From a virus, in the IMG/VR virus record IMGVR_UViG_3300025508_000024, positions 1-54,419 of that record: 54,419 bases of DNA; one strand, given 5' to 3'. Shown in pieces: positions 40,913 through 49,415 of this stretch. How positions within the stretch are numbered: the first letter of the stretch is position 1; each line of letters opens with the position of its first letter. Position numbers and translations under genes: made by a program. The notes beneath the pieces were generated by a model that saw only the letters and a list, made by a program, of their open reading frames with translations, searched no databases and was not told where the DNA came from.

Positions 40913-42894
40913 TGAACAACTTTACAAAATTTCTATACGCTTTTATAATGGTTGTAGTATTTACTGCATCTACAGCATTTGGACAATGTCCTAACGGAAC
41001 GTATCTAGATATTATAATTAACCCAGATCAATATCCAGAAGAAACATCTTGGGCTGTATTAGATGAAAACTTAGATACTATAGTTACTGGAGGTCCTTAT
41101 GATAATATAGTTGATTACTCACCTCAAGTTACACAGCTATGTGTACCTAATGGTGATTACGAATTTGTAATAAGTGATGGATATGGAGATGGTATTCAAG
41201 GTAGTTTATGGGGTGGACAGGATGGCTCGTACTACTTAGTAAGATGTAACGACACAATAGTTGAAATAGATTCAGCTAACTTTGGTTTTGTTTCTTATCA
41301 TGGATTTACAGTAGAAGACTGCGCACCTCCTCCGCCTATATATGGCTGTATGGATGATAGCTTTTTGGAGTTTTTACCAATAGCAACTGTAGATACAGGA
41401 ATGTGCTTTACAGAGAAGGTATTTGGCTGTACTGACTCTTTAGCTTATAATTATATAGACTCAGCCAATACAGATATACTAATAGATAGTTGTACTCACA
41501 CACTAGAGCTTACAGATTTAGCTGGTAACGGCTGGGCTGGAGCGTATTTACAAGTGTTTCAGGGTAACAACTTTTTAGGTATATTTACTCTTGATGATGG
41601 TTTTGATACTACGTTTACTTTTGATTTAAGTATATCAGAGCCTATTAGTGTTAAGTTTAACATAACACAACAATCACAGTTTACATCAGTGCAATGCGGC
41701 TATAGTGTATATTCTGATGAACACGTAGCTATAGATGCACCAGGAGGGTTTGCTAGTCCTTTGGTACCTTTTGTAATAGTTAACGGAATGCCTTACTGTG
41801 GTGATGAATGTATAGAAAGAACATATGGCTGCATAGATAGTCTAGCAGTAAATTATAACGATACAGTAAATACAGATGATGGAACTTGTTATTATAACCC
41901 AGGGTGTACTAATCCACTTTATTTGGAATATGACGCGCTTTACGACTACAACGATGGTTCGTGTGCTACGCTGGTTGCATACGGATGCATGGACTCAACT
42001 GCACTTAATTACGACCCACTGGCTAATACTGAGTTACCTAACTCTTGTATTGCTATCATAGAAGGGTGCACAGATAGCACAATGTTTAATTATAATGTCA
42101 ATGCAAATGTTGACGATGGAAACTGTATTCCTTTTATGTATGGGTGTACAGATGTGACAGCATTTAACTATGACAGTTTAGCGAATACAGACGATGGCAC
42201 ATGCATACCGGTAGTCTGGGGTTGTACCGATGGTACAGCCTTTAACTATAATCCATTAGCAAATAGTGATGATGGAAGCTGTTTACCTGTAATTTTTGGG
42301 TGTACAGATAATACAATGTTTAATTACGATGCTAATGCAAATACAGATAACGGAAGCTGCATACCTTTTTATTATGGATGTACAGACAGCACAGCAGTTA
42401 ATTATGATGATAATGCAAATACTGATAATGGTAGCTGTATCTATCCTGTGCCTGGCTGCAATGATCCGTCCGCTGTTAATTACAATCCGCTTGTTAACGT
42501 GGCAGACAGTTCGTGTTATTATAGTGCTGGGTGTAACTCTGGTGATGTATACTATATTCCTAATGAATGTTTTGAGTGGGTCATTGCAATAGATCCTTAT
42601 TGTTGCAATACCGTGTGGGATGGAGGATGTGATAATTTATATGCTTATTGTGTAGACGGATGGTCAGGACCAACTGATGTAGCAATGTTTGAGAGACTTG
42701 GCATGTTACCTTATCCAAATCCATCAACAGGTATAGTAAACTTTACAGCTGAGGTAGATATAAAAGTATACAATATGCTTGGCAAGTTAGTATTACAAGA
42801 TAAAACAAATACAGTAAAACTTGACAAGGGTATATACTTAATTAAGATTTCTAAGGAAAACTTAAATATAACAACAAAACTAATTATAGAATGA
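40912..42894 (+). CDS. T9SS-targeted surface protein with Cys-motif repeats
   Basis: 660 residues with three parts. A Sec signal peptide (MNNFTKFLYAFIMVVVFTAS, cleavage near G24) comes first. A 120-residue beta region containing GDYEFVISDGYGDGIQGSLW and a tandem array of about 11 motifs follow. The C-terminus is a type A T9SS sorting domain (about 588-660): LPYPNPSTGIVNFTAEVDIKVYNMLGK and a final GIYLIKISKENLNITTKLI. In Bacteroidota this domain sends proteins across the outer membrane and attaches them to the surface. A phage carrying it implies host-surface modification or exclusion, or display with the virion fibre, which shares the motif. Its stop overlaps the next start as ATGA. Confidence 0.8.
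   Translation: MNNFTKFLYAFIMVVVFTASTAFGQCPNGTYLDIIINPDQYPEETSWAVLDENLDTIVTGGPYDNIVDYSPQVTQLCVPNGDYEFVISDGYGDGIQGSLWGGQDGSYYLVRCNDTIVEIDSANFGFVSYHGFTVEDCAPPPPIYGCMDDSFLEFLPIATVDTGMCFTEKVFGCTDSLAYNYIDSANTDILIDSCTHTLELTDLAGNGWAGAYLQVFQGNNFLGIFTLDDGFDTTFTFDLSISEPISVKFNITQQSQFTSVQCGYSVYSDEHVAIDAPGGFASPLVPFVIVNGMPYCGDECIERTYGCIDSLAVNYNDTVNTDDGTCYYNPGCTNPLYLEYDALYDYNDGSCATLVAYGCMDSTALNYDPLANTELPNSCIAIIEGCTDSTMFNYNVNANVDDGNCIPFMYGCTDVTAFNYDSLANTDDGTCIPVVWGCTDGTAFNYNPLANSDDGSCLPVIFGCTDNTMFNYDANANTDNGSCIPFYYGCTDSTAVNYDDNANTDNGSCIYPVPGCNDPSAVNYNPLVNVADSSCYYSAGCNSGDVYYIPNECFEWVIAIDPYCCNTVWDGGCDNLYAYCVDGWSGPTDVAMFERLGMLPYPNPSTGIVNFTAEVDIKVYNMLGKLVLQDKTNTVKLDKGIYLIKISKENLNITTKLIIE
41344..42516 (+). repeat. 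Tandem protein repeat, about 11 copies of a 20-28-residue Cys motif
   Basis: Within the T9SS protein, units such as GCTDSTMFNYNVNANVDDGN recur about every 25-38 codons, each starting with GC and ending DDG/DNG plus Cys. Aspartates and a Cys pair per unit suggest calcium-binding or disulfide-stabilised loops. The DNA copies are diverged (not identical), so this is an old array, not a recent slippage product. Not a CRISPR: copies are protein-coding and variable. Confidence 0.8.
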
Positions 42895-43358
42895 AATTAG
42901 AAGTATTAAGATTTAGCTCACAAGTAGATTGTACACACGGTTTGTTATTTGAGATAAATGATTTAGGCAGACATTTTTTATGTTACACTTTAGAAGACGA
43001 GCAAAGAGCTCTAAAAGTAAAAGGTGAAACAAGAATACCTGCTGGTACATATAAAATAGAACTAAGAAAAGAAGGAGGATTTCATGCAAGATATGATAAA
43101 AAATATCCTGGTATACACCGTGGTATGCTTCATGTTACTGATGTCCCTGGTTTTGAATATATTCTTATTCATACTGGAAACACTGACGAGCATACTGCTG
43201 GTTGTCTTATCGTTGGAGACAGTCAAGAAAACAATCTTATTCTGCGTGATGGGTTCGTTGGTAAAAGCGTTAATGCGTATAAAAGGATTTATCCGTCTAT
43301 TGCTAAGGCCATAGAACAAGGAGAAGAAGTAACAATAGAATATATTGATTTTGATTAA
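42891..43358 (+). CDS. DUF5675-like putative peptidoglycan enzyme
   Basis: 155 residues resembling the phage DUF5675 group, which I recall as L,D-transpeptidase-like. FLCYTLEDEQRALKVKGETRIPAG precedes IHTGNTDEHTAGCLIVGD, with candidate catalytic H94 and C105 in an H-x10-C spacing. This is the only gene in the window that looks like a cell-wall enzyme, so it is the best endolysin or wall-processing candidate, though a virion wall enzyme is equally possible. It overlaps the T9SS gene (ATGA) and the fibre gene (one base). Confidence 0.6.
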   Translation: MKLEVLRFSSQVDCTHGLLFEINDLGRHFLCYTLEDEQRALKVKGETRIPAGTYKIELRKEGGFHARYDKKYPGIHRGMLHVTDVPGFEYILIHTGNTDEHTAGCLIVGDSQENNLILRDGFVGKSVNAYKRIYPSIAKAIEQGEEVTIEYIDFD

Positions 43359-45298
43359 TGAAGTTTATAGGTCAGTACATACAAGACTTTATTGCTAGAT
43401 TTAGAAGCGATGTTTATTTAGAAAATATAAGCAGCGGTACTATTGCTAGTGGCGGTAGTTTAGGCCTAGACTCAAATAATAAAGTAGTAAAAGCTTCTGC
43501 TTCTGCAGCTCCAGACGCTGATGCTACAACTAAAGGTATAGTAGAGTTAGCAACTACTGCAGAGGTAACCTCAGGATCAGACTCGACGAGAGCTGTTACT
43601 CCAGCGGGGCTAAACGCAGGCTATCAAGGCACTACAAGTATTGTAGCTGTTGGTAGTATAACAACAGGTGTGTGGAGAGGTACTGCTATAGACCAGGCTT
43701 ATCTAGTTGGACAAAGCGGTACAAATACTGGCGATCAAACTAGTGTAAGTGGTAACGCTGGTACAGCAACAGCACTAGAAACAGCAAGAAATATTGCAGG
43801 TGTAGCTTTTGATGGTACAGGAGATATTTCATTAAACAATAATGCTATAACTAATGGAGCAGGTTACACAACCAATGCAGGTGACATAACCAAGATTACA
43901 ATTAGTGATGGTAGCTCTACTACAGATATAGCATCTGGAGATGCAACAGTACAGTTTTTAACTGGCGAAGGTATAGATGTTGCTATAAACTCTCTTAGTG
44001 GAACTGTAAAACAAGTTACATACTCAGCCGAGGATGCTAGCACGTCTAATAAAGGTGTAGCTAGTTTTAGCTCTGATAATTTTGCAGCATCGTCAGGTGC
44101 TATTAGCATAAAGTCGGGCGGTGTTGATTTAACAGACGAAGTAACTGGTGCTCTGCCTGTGGGAAATGGAGGCACAGGCGCGACAACTTTAACATCAAAC
44201 TCTATATTAACAGGTAACGGTACATCTGCGGTTCAAGCTGAATCAACGCTGTCTTATGATAGTGAAATACTTGATATTGGAGCTGATGATAATAGCGCTG
44301 CTCAGATAAGAAGATTGAGGCACACTGACGATGAGGGTGGGGACTTTTATATAAGAAGTGGCGATGCCACTGGTACAAACAAAGCCGGTGGAGATTTACA
44401 GATATTTGGTGGTAGAGCAACTGGTAACGCTGCTGGTGGAGCGGTAATAATACAAGCTGGAGAAACTAATGCTAGTAGTGGAACTGCTCTTAGAGGAACA
44501 AACGTAGTAGCTAGCTTTAGAACTGATGGGGATACTATTCTACAAGGTAATCTTATATTTGAAGGATCAGTACCAGATGCACACGAAACAACTTTTAGTA
44601 TTACAAATCCAACAGCTGATAGAACAATAACGGTTCCTGACGCTGATGTAGATTTAACAAAAGTAAGATCTGCCTCGGCTACATTAGATGGTGTTGTTGA
44701 ATTAGCTACAACAGCAGAGGCTGACACAGGAACTGATACAGCTAGGGCGGTAACACCTGCAGGTTTAAAGTCTCACGTTGATGCTAGATTTGCTTATCAA
44801 TACATAAGCTTTACAGGTAGTGCAACAGTACCTTCAGATGGAGACTGGATGACAGTTTCTGCTAATGGTATATCTAACCACACATGGAATACAAATCTAG
44901 GTTCTGGTGGCACAACAGTGGGCAGTTCAACAGTTACAATACCTACCACTACTATTTGTCAAGGTATTATTGTACCTTACGATTGTACCCTAGTAGGTTA
45001 TACTAGTTTGATAAGAAGTGTTGGTAATCATCAATCTAAGGTTGGGTTAGCTGTTGGTGTGCCAACGTATAACGATTTTGCTACATATGATTGTACATTG
45101 GTAGCTTACAATGCTGCAGATACTAGCGCTGGACCTGATAGCAACTATAGTCAAAGACCTGTTAGAGCAGATTACTTATCAGCTAACCGCTCTATGTCAG
45201 CAGGGCATGTGATATTTCCTTTGATTGGTAGTGTAGCAAGTAACTCAAGAACCGTGCAGTGGAACTGTACTTTAGTTCTTAAAACATTATTACCGTAA
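43358..45298 (+). CDS. Tail fibre protein, 646 aa
   Basis: Contains the classic fibre repeat twice: TTKGIVELATTAEVTSGSDS with TRAVTPAGL near the N-terminus, and GVVELATTAEADTGTDTARA with VTPAGLK near residue 450. GGTGATTL and NGTSAV-type fibre motifs lie between. The N-terminal ~25 residues (MKFIGQYIQDFIARFRSDVY) probably attach it to the virion. The C-terminal ~170 residues look globular (YISFTGSATVPSDGDWMTVS), a likely receptor-binding head. It follows the DUF5675-like gene by one-base overlap. A second fibre (36932-38458) also exists. Confidence 0.85.
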   Translation: MKFIGQYIQDFIARFRSDVYLENISSGTIASGGSLGLDSNNKVVKASASAAPDADATTKGIVELATTAEVTSGSDSTRAVTPAGLNAGYQGTTSIVAVGSITTGVWRGTAIDQAYLVGQSGTNTGDQTSVSGNAGTATALETARNIAGVAFDGTGDISLNNNAITNGAGYTTNAGDITKITISDGSSTTDIASGDATVQFLTGEGIDVAINSLSGTVKQVTYSAEDASTSNKGVASFSSDNFAASSGAISIKSGGVDLTDEVTGALPVGNGGTGATTLTSNSILTGNGTSAVQAESTLSYDSEILDIGADDNSAAQIRRLRHTDDEGGDFYIRSGDATGTNKAGGDLQIFGGRATGNAAGGAVIIQAGETNASSGTALRGTNVVASFRTDGDTILQGNLIFEGSVPDAHETTFSITNPTADRTITVPDADVDLTKVRSASATLDGVVELATTAEADTGTDTARAVTPAGLKSHVDARFAYQYISFTGSATVPSDGDWMTVSANGISNHTWNTNLGSGGTTVGSSTVTIPTTTICQGIIVPYDCTLVGYTSLIRSVGNHQSKVGLAVGVPTYNDFATYDCTLVAYNAADTSAGPDSNYSQRPVRADYLSANRSMSAGHVIFPLIGSVASNSRTVQWNCTLVLKTLLP

Positions 45299-45453
45299 TG
45301 GCAGATATAAAAACAATGACACAAGAGTTGACGGAAATGTCAGCAGATATAGAAGAAGCAATGCTTAGTGGAGATTACACTGAGGTTGTAACTATAATAA
45401 AAAAGATGGTAGAAAAGCTAGACGAATTAGTAGAAGCACAAAACGCAGAATGA
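45298..45453 (+). CDS. Small acidic helical protein, 51 aa
   Basis: The ATG overlaps the fibre stop (TAATG) and the stop overlaps the next start (ATGA), so it is coupled on both sides. The product is a single amphipathic helix type protein (MTQELTEMSADIEEAMLSGD, then VVTIIKKMVEKLDELVEAQN). It probably oligomerises as a coiled coil. No family recognised. It may be a fibre-assembly chaperone or an attachment peptide for the fibre; this is inference from position. Confidence 0.65.
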   Translation: MADIKTMTQELTEMSADIEEAMLSGDYTEVVTIIKKMVEKLDELVEAQNAE

Positions 45454-45884
45454 ATTACGTATATAAAAATATAACAACGACAGCTCCAGTAATTTTGATA
45501 AATTCGAGTCAAAGTAAATCTGGTATAACTACTATACACAAGTGTCAAATAGCAAATGTAGATAGTACATCAGCAGATGTAGATATATATATAGAGAAAT
45601 ACAATTTAAATAAAACTGTTGAAATACACGGTTCATTAGAAAACGGTAATGTTGATTCTGAAGGAAATTACTTAAATAAGATAGATAGGCAAGTTTTTTA
45701 TCAAATAAAAAATGTTAACATACCTACAGGAACTACATTATCTTTATTTACTGATCATGCTTGTAGACACGGAAGTGAGTTTCAATTAGTTATAGAATCA
45801 ACTCAAAACGTTGATGTTATACTAGATTATGAGCAATCTAGTGTAAGATCTGCGGGAGTTAGTAGAAATATAAATCAATATTAA
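45450..45884 (+). CDS. Hypothetical beta-rich virion-type protein, 144 aa
   Basis: A beta protein with alternating hydrophobic strands (APVILINSSQSKSGITTIHK; SEFQLVIESTQNVDVILDYE). No signal peptide or domain name. Its length and content resemble the small beta protein at 38885-39247, and both follow a small helical gene downstream of a fibre, so the two pairs may be duplicated fibre accessory cassettes. Coupled to the 51-residue gene by ATGA. Confidence 0.55.
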   Translation: MNYVYKNITTTAPVILINSSQSKSGITTIHKCQIANVDSTSADVDIYIEKYNLNKTVEIHGSLENGNVDSEGNYLNKIDRQVFYQIKNVNIPTGTTLSLFTDHACRHGSEFQLVIESTQNVDVILDYEQSSVRSAGVSRNINQY

Positions 45885-45885
45885 T

Positions 45886-46302
45886 ATGATACAAAAAGTA
45901 ATGGGCGGCCTGTTTGGCAAGGTACTAGACAACGCTGAAGGAATATTAGATAAAGTAATTACAACTGATAAGGAAAGAGATCAGGCTAAATTAGAACTGC
46001 AAAAGATATTACTAGAAGCAGAGCGTGAAGCTTTTGCTAAAGAAGTAGAGGACAGAAAGTCTGCAAGAGACTTATATAAAGATGATGCTATCATTCAAAA
46101 AGTGTTAGCAACTTTGTTCACTGTAGCGTACTTTGGTATTAGTTTTGTGATGTTTAATCACTTTGTTCTAGGAGATATAAACCTAGGAGAGTTTGAAATT
46201 AGCTTTATTTCTACTATCTTTGGAGCAATGTCGGCAAAAGTTAACACAATTGTTGATTTCTTTTTTGGCGGCAGTTCAAAGAAAAACAGTAAAGAAGACT
46301 AA
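45886..46302 (+). CDS. Holin of the GTA_holin_3TM type
   Basis: 138 residues. A long amphipathic/charged N-terminal region (AEGILDKVITTDKERDQAKL, KEVEDRKSARDLYKDDAII) is followed by hydrophobic segments VLATLFTVAYFGISFVMFNH and ISFISTIFGAMSAKVNTIVD and a Gly/Ser/Lys end (FFFGGSSKKNSKED). This order matches the 'holin of 3TMs' family found in many phages and gene transfer agents. It would open the inner membrane at lysis for the wall enzyme. The two-TM protein at 14929-15171 could be a second, early-transcribed lysis or antiholin protein. Confidence 0.75.
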   Translation: MIQKVMGGLFGKVLDNAEGILDKVITTDKERDQAKLELQKILLEAEREAFAKEVEDRKSARDLYKDDAIIQKVLATLFTVAYFGISFVMFNHFVLGDINLGEFEISFISTIFGAMSAKVNTIVDFFFGGSSKKNSKED

Positions 46303-46319
46303 TAACCAAAACCAATATT

Positions 46320-47450
46320 ATGACTAAAGATGAAGTTAAAGCTTTTCTAAGAGAGAAGCCTGGCTACCTAAAAGAAGGTGCGGCTAGATTATCAGAGAAG
46401 CTAAATTGCAGTGTAGAAACATGCAAACATGCATTAACAGAAGCGCGAATAGATGCAAAAGGATCTGACTTTGATCTGGATAACGTAAGTACTTCAGAGA
46501 TAAGTGAGTTCAAACAGTTCTTAAAAGATAATGAGATAGAAGAAACAGATGTCAAGTCTGTGAAGTTTTGGCAAAATATGCAAGGGGACCACAGGTTCTC
46601 TGTCGTAGTCAAAGGAGAAGACGATCTAATGAAGAAAGCAAAAGAAGAAATGGTTGCACTTCTAGAGTCTTACAGCCCGAAGGTTGAAAAGGATTACGAC
46701 GCCGTTCAAGACCCAGTAGTATATGAAATTTCCTTACCAGATATACACTATGGTAAGTACACTGGACAGACACTTGACCAAGCTGAGGAAGAGTATATGA
46801 ATACTGTAAAGGATTTGTTGTCTAAGGCGCAAGGCTTAGATGTAGAACGAATTCTATTACCGATAGGTAATGATGGTATGAACTCTGAGGGATATTCCCG
46901 TGCTACCACTAAAGGTACACCTCAGCAAGATTCAGCAGAATGGCAAGAGACATTCGTAGGGTATTGTAATCTTATGGTAAGAGCAATACACTACCTAGCC
47001 AAGTCTGCACCAGTAGATGTGGTTGTTGTACAAGGTAACCATGACTATGAAAGAATGTTTTATGCAGGTGAATACCTGAGAGCATTCTTTAAAAATGATG
47101 ATAGAGTTGATGTTGATAATAACTTTGACTCTAGGAAATATTATAAATACGGAGTTAACTTAATTATGTTTACACACGGAGATAAAGAGAAACCAGCTGA
47201 GATGCCACTTATAATGGCAACTGAACAGCCTATGCTATTTGCACAGACTAAGTTTAGAGAGGTTCACTGTGGACATAAACATAAAGAACAAGTTAATGAA
47301 TATAGAGGAGTAAAGGTAAGATTTATTCCATCTATCTGTGGCAACGACGCTTGGCATAAGATGATGGGTTATGAAGCCAAGAGAACAGGCCAAGCACATA
47401 TATGGAGTAAAGAACGCGGATACGAAGGTTATTTACAAACGAACATATAA
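46320..47450 (+). CDS. Calcineurin-like metallophosphoesterase
   Basis: 376 residues. The metal-binding motifs are in order: DIHYGK (141-146), GNDGMN (183-188), GNHDYER (239-245), THGD (285-288) and GHKH (318-321). Together these define the metallophosphoesterase fold. The N-terminal ~120 residues are a helical domain of unknown type, starting with an HTH-like region (AARLSEKLNCSVETCKHALT) that may bind DNA. A nuclease or phosphatase acting on DNA ends is the usual guess for phage members; the placement among virion genes is unusual. Confidence 0.85.
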   Translation: MTKDEVKAFLREKPGYLKEGAARLSEKLNCSVETCKHALTEARIDAKGSDFDLDNVSTSEISEFKQFLKDNEIEETDVKSVKFWQNMQGDHRFSVVVKGEDDLMKKAKEEMVALLESYSPKVEKDYDAVQDPVVYEISLPDIHYGKYTGQTLDQAEEEYMNTVKDLLSKAQGLDVERILLPIGNDGMNSEGYSRATTKGTPQQDSAEWQETFVGYCNLMVRAIHYLAKSAPVDVVVVQGNHDYERMFYAGEYLRAFFKNDDRVDVDNNFDSRKYYKYGVNLIMFTHGDKEKPAEMPLIMATEQPMLFAQTKFREVHCGHKHKEQVNEYRGVKVRFIPSICGNDAWHKMMGYEAKRTGQAHIWSKERGYEGYLQTNI

Positions 47451-47453
47451 CAG

Positions 47454-48140
47454 ATGACATTAAATGAGATTGCATATAATATTTTAAATTTAGTTAGAGG
47501 AGGTAGATCTAGCAATAATGAGCATATATCTACTAGTCAGATTAAGTTTAATGTAAAGTACTACAGAGCTATGCTTATACGTAGAGACTTTGCTAGAAAC
47601 GGTATAATCACTAGACACCTAGAACAAGATCTAGGATGTTTAGAATTAATAAAAGTTGACGCTTCTAAATGTTGCAATCTTCCTACTGAGTGTGCTGTCT
47701 ATAGAACTGTTAAAAAGGTACCAAGAACTGTTAGATTTAATTTTAGTGATGCAATTACACACGTTGGAGATGTTAGTGGTACAGGCACTATTCCTATTGT
47801 AGATTCAAATGCAGTACAATGGTTGCCTTACGATAAGTATACTAAGAACAAAATGAAAGCATATATGATTGAAGATTATATCTACATCTATAATGCAGAC
47901 GGTTTGAAGTTTATAAACATTAGAGGCATCTTTGAAGACCCTGAAGATGTTGCTTTATTTGATTGTGATGGATCTGATTGTTATAATGACGATATGGATT
48001 TTCCTATTCCTATGGATATGTTACAAACCATCACACAAGGCATTATGAGTGGTGAGCTTATGATGCTTGCATCGTCAGTAAATGACACAACTAATGACAC
48101 GTTGCAGGATCAGGGCAGACCTGCAGCACCTAAACAATAA
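47454..48140 (+). CDS. Ring-protein-like connector 2
   Basis: 228 residues opening MTLNEIAYNILNLVRGGRSS, then IKFNVKYYRAMLIRRDFARN. This helical N-terminal layout is the first part of a crAss-like ring/adaptor protein. A central CCNLPTECAVYRTVKKVPRT segment parallels the LP/PGDLY loops of the other two ring-like genes. It starts just after the metallophosphoesterase gene and precedes a basic protein. Expected to form an oligomeric ring of the portal-tail connector. Confidence 0.65.
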   Translation: MTLNEIAYNILNLVRGGRSSNNEHISTSQIKFNVKYYRAMLIRRDFARNGIITRHLEQDLGCLELIKVDASKCCNLPTECAVYRTVKKVPRTVRFNFSDAITHVGDVSGTGTIPIVDSNAVQWLPYDKYTKNKMKAYMIEDYIYIYNADGLKFINIRGIFEDPEDVALFDCDGSDCYNDDMDFPIPMDMLQTITQGIMSGELMMLASSVNDTTNDTLQDQGRPAAPKQ

Positions 48141-48163
48141 CTATAATTATAAATATTTTTAAA

Positions 48164-48745
48164 ATGAGAAAGAAAATGATGTACGGAGGATCTAAGAAAA
48201 AGATGATGATGTACGGTGGTAAAAAGAAAATGATGAAGGCTGGCGGAGCTAAGCCTGATTATCTTGATATGGATAAAGACGGCAATAAGAAAGAGCCTAT
48301 GAAAAATGCTGTAAAGGATAAGAAGCAGGCCAAAGGTAAGAAGAAACCATTTGTAAAACAGCCGGCTATTGGAGTAGATAATAAGCCTAAGTTATTGGCT
48401 AAAAAAGGTGGACTAATGAAGGACCTTAAGAAGCAGCAAAAGGAAGATAGAAAGGAAATGCGTTCAGGTCAGAAGGAAGCTAGAAAAGAGCAGAGAGGTC
48501 AGAATAAAAGAGAGCGTGTGGCAAAAGGTCTTAATAAAAGAGCAGATAGAAAAATGAAAGCTGCTTCTAGAAAACGACTAGCTGGTGATCAAGCTACTGC
48601 TCAAGGTAAGTTAAAGAAGGCTGCTAGAAAACAAAGAAAAGCTACTAAAAAAGGTGTACAAGGCGCAGCAGCAAGACTATCCGCAGCTATGTACAAGACT
48701 GGTGGATTTTTAGAAATGCCTGTATTTGATTTAGACAGAGATTAG
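48164..48745 (+). CDS. Strongly basic protein with KMMYGG repeats
   Basis: 193 residues with about 35-40% Lys/Arg. The N-terminus repeats a Lys-Met-Met-Tyr-Gly-Gly-type unit (KKMMYGG) about four times; the middle is a long Lys/Arg/Gln helix (KQQKEDRKEMRSGQKEARKE and AASRKRLAGDQATAQGKLKK). The C-terminus is less charged (LSAAMYKTGGFLEMPVFDL). No classical domain. It is probably a DNA-condensing or internal virion protein. Its stop overlaps the next GTG start by one base. Confidence 0.65.
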   Translation: MRKKMMYGGSKKKMMMYGGKKKMMKAGGAKPDYLDMDKDGNKKEPMKNAVKDKKQAKGKKKPFVKQPAIGVDNKPKLLAKKGGLMKDLKKQQKEDRKEMRSGQKEARKEQRGQNKRERVAKGLNKRADRKMKAASRKRLAGDQATAQGKLKKAARKQRKATKKGVQGAAARLSAAMYKTGGFLEMPVFDLDRD

Positions 48746-49209
48746 TGCAGCACACGATTTCTCATATATACAATGACTATGTAGAAACTGACAGCAGTGT
48801 ATCTAAACAAACTTTTGTTGATATATGCAGTGAGTTTAACATGATGATTATAGATTACATTCTAGATGGTAAAGAGTTTAATATGGGTTATAACCTATCA
48901 ACTCTTTCCATCGTAAGAATGGAGAGAGATCCAAGAAACCCTGGCATAGATTGGGGTGAATCAAATAAGTATAAAGCTGAGTTGCTGGCAAATGGTGATG
49001 AGCTTTTTGATAAGGACACTGGAGACGGTGTCAAATGGCACATATACTACACGGACAGTGAGTATCTTAAATACTACTGGCGTAAGGGTAAGTGCAAAGT
49101 AAAGAACAAAACAGTTTACAGATTTGATGCTACACGAGGAGTGAAGGGTAACAAAGGTAAACTGAAGGAGTTAGACGAACTAGATTATTTAAAATTTAAA
49201 AAGAATTAG
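48745..49209 (+). CDS. Conserved phage protein, 154 aa (GTG start)
   Basis: A GTG at 48745 in TAGTG gives tight coupling. The N-terminal half is an alpha-rich region (DSSVSKQTFVDICSEFNMMI) with IDYILDGKEFNMGYNLSTLS. The end carries KYYWRKGKCKVKNKTVYRFD and ATRGVKGNKGKLKEL, a C-terminal pattern (YWRKG.C...N...Y.F..TRG) that I recall in many large phages and marine phage contigs. Its function is unknown to me. Confidence 0.65.
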   Translation: MQHTISHIYNDYVETDSSVSKQTFVDICSEFNMMIIDYILDGKEFNMGYNLSTLSIVRMERDPRNPGIDWGESNKYKAELLANGDELFDKDTGDGVKWHIYYTDSEYLKYYWRKGKCKVKNKTVYRFDATRGVKGNKGKLKELDELDYLKFKKN

Positions 49210-49211
49210 AG

Positions 49212-49415
49212 ATGCCAAAAGACGCGTGTTATCATAAAGTTGTAGCCCGTTACGGTCCTAAGACGTCTGCATACAGAAGTGGTGCAATGGCTAAGTGTCG
49301 TAAGGTTGGAGCTGCTAACTGGGGAAATAGTAAAAAGAAAAAGCATGGTGGAATAGCTAATAGTATTCTATCTGATACTTACGGAAGTAGCCGTACTCTT
49401 AAAAAGAAGAAGTAA
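49212..49415 (+). CDS. Small basic protein, DUF5872-like
   Basis: 67 residues starting MPKDACYHKVVARYGPKTSA, then YRSGAMAKCRKVGAANWGNS, which fits the short DUF5872-type proteins of large phages. The rest is a basic tail (KKKKHGGIANSIL and SRTLKKKK). Unknown function; probably virion-associated or nucleic-acid-binding, given company with other basic small genes. It overlaps the next gene by one base. Confidence 0.65.
   Translation: MPKDACYHKVVARYGPKTSAYRSGAMAKCRKVGAANWGNSKKKKHGGIANSILSDTYGSSRTLKKKK

Noticed and set aside
41344-42516. CRISPR-like or satellite DNA repeats
   Set aside because: The repeats are in-frame protein units with diverged DNA; no spacer/repeat regularity.
42296-42592. 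98-aa plus-strand ORF inside the T9SS gene
   Set aside because: Out-of-frame shadow of the repeat array; composition follows the repeat codons.
43864-44727. Minus-strand ORFs (72-126 aa) opposite the fibre gene
   Set aside because: Antisense shadows of low-complexity fibre DNA, lacking promoters and coupling.
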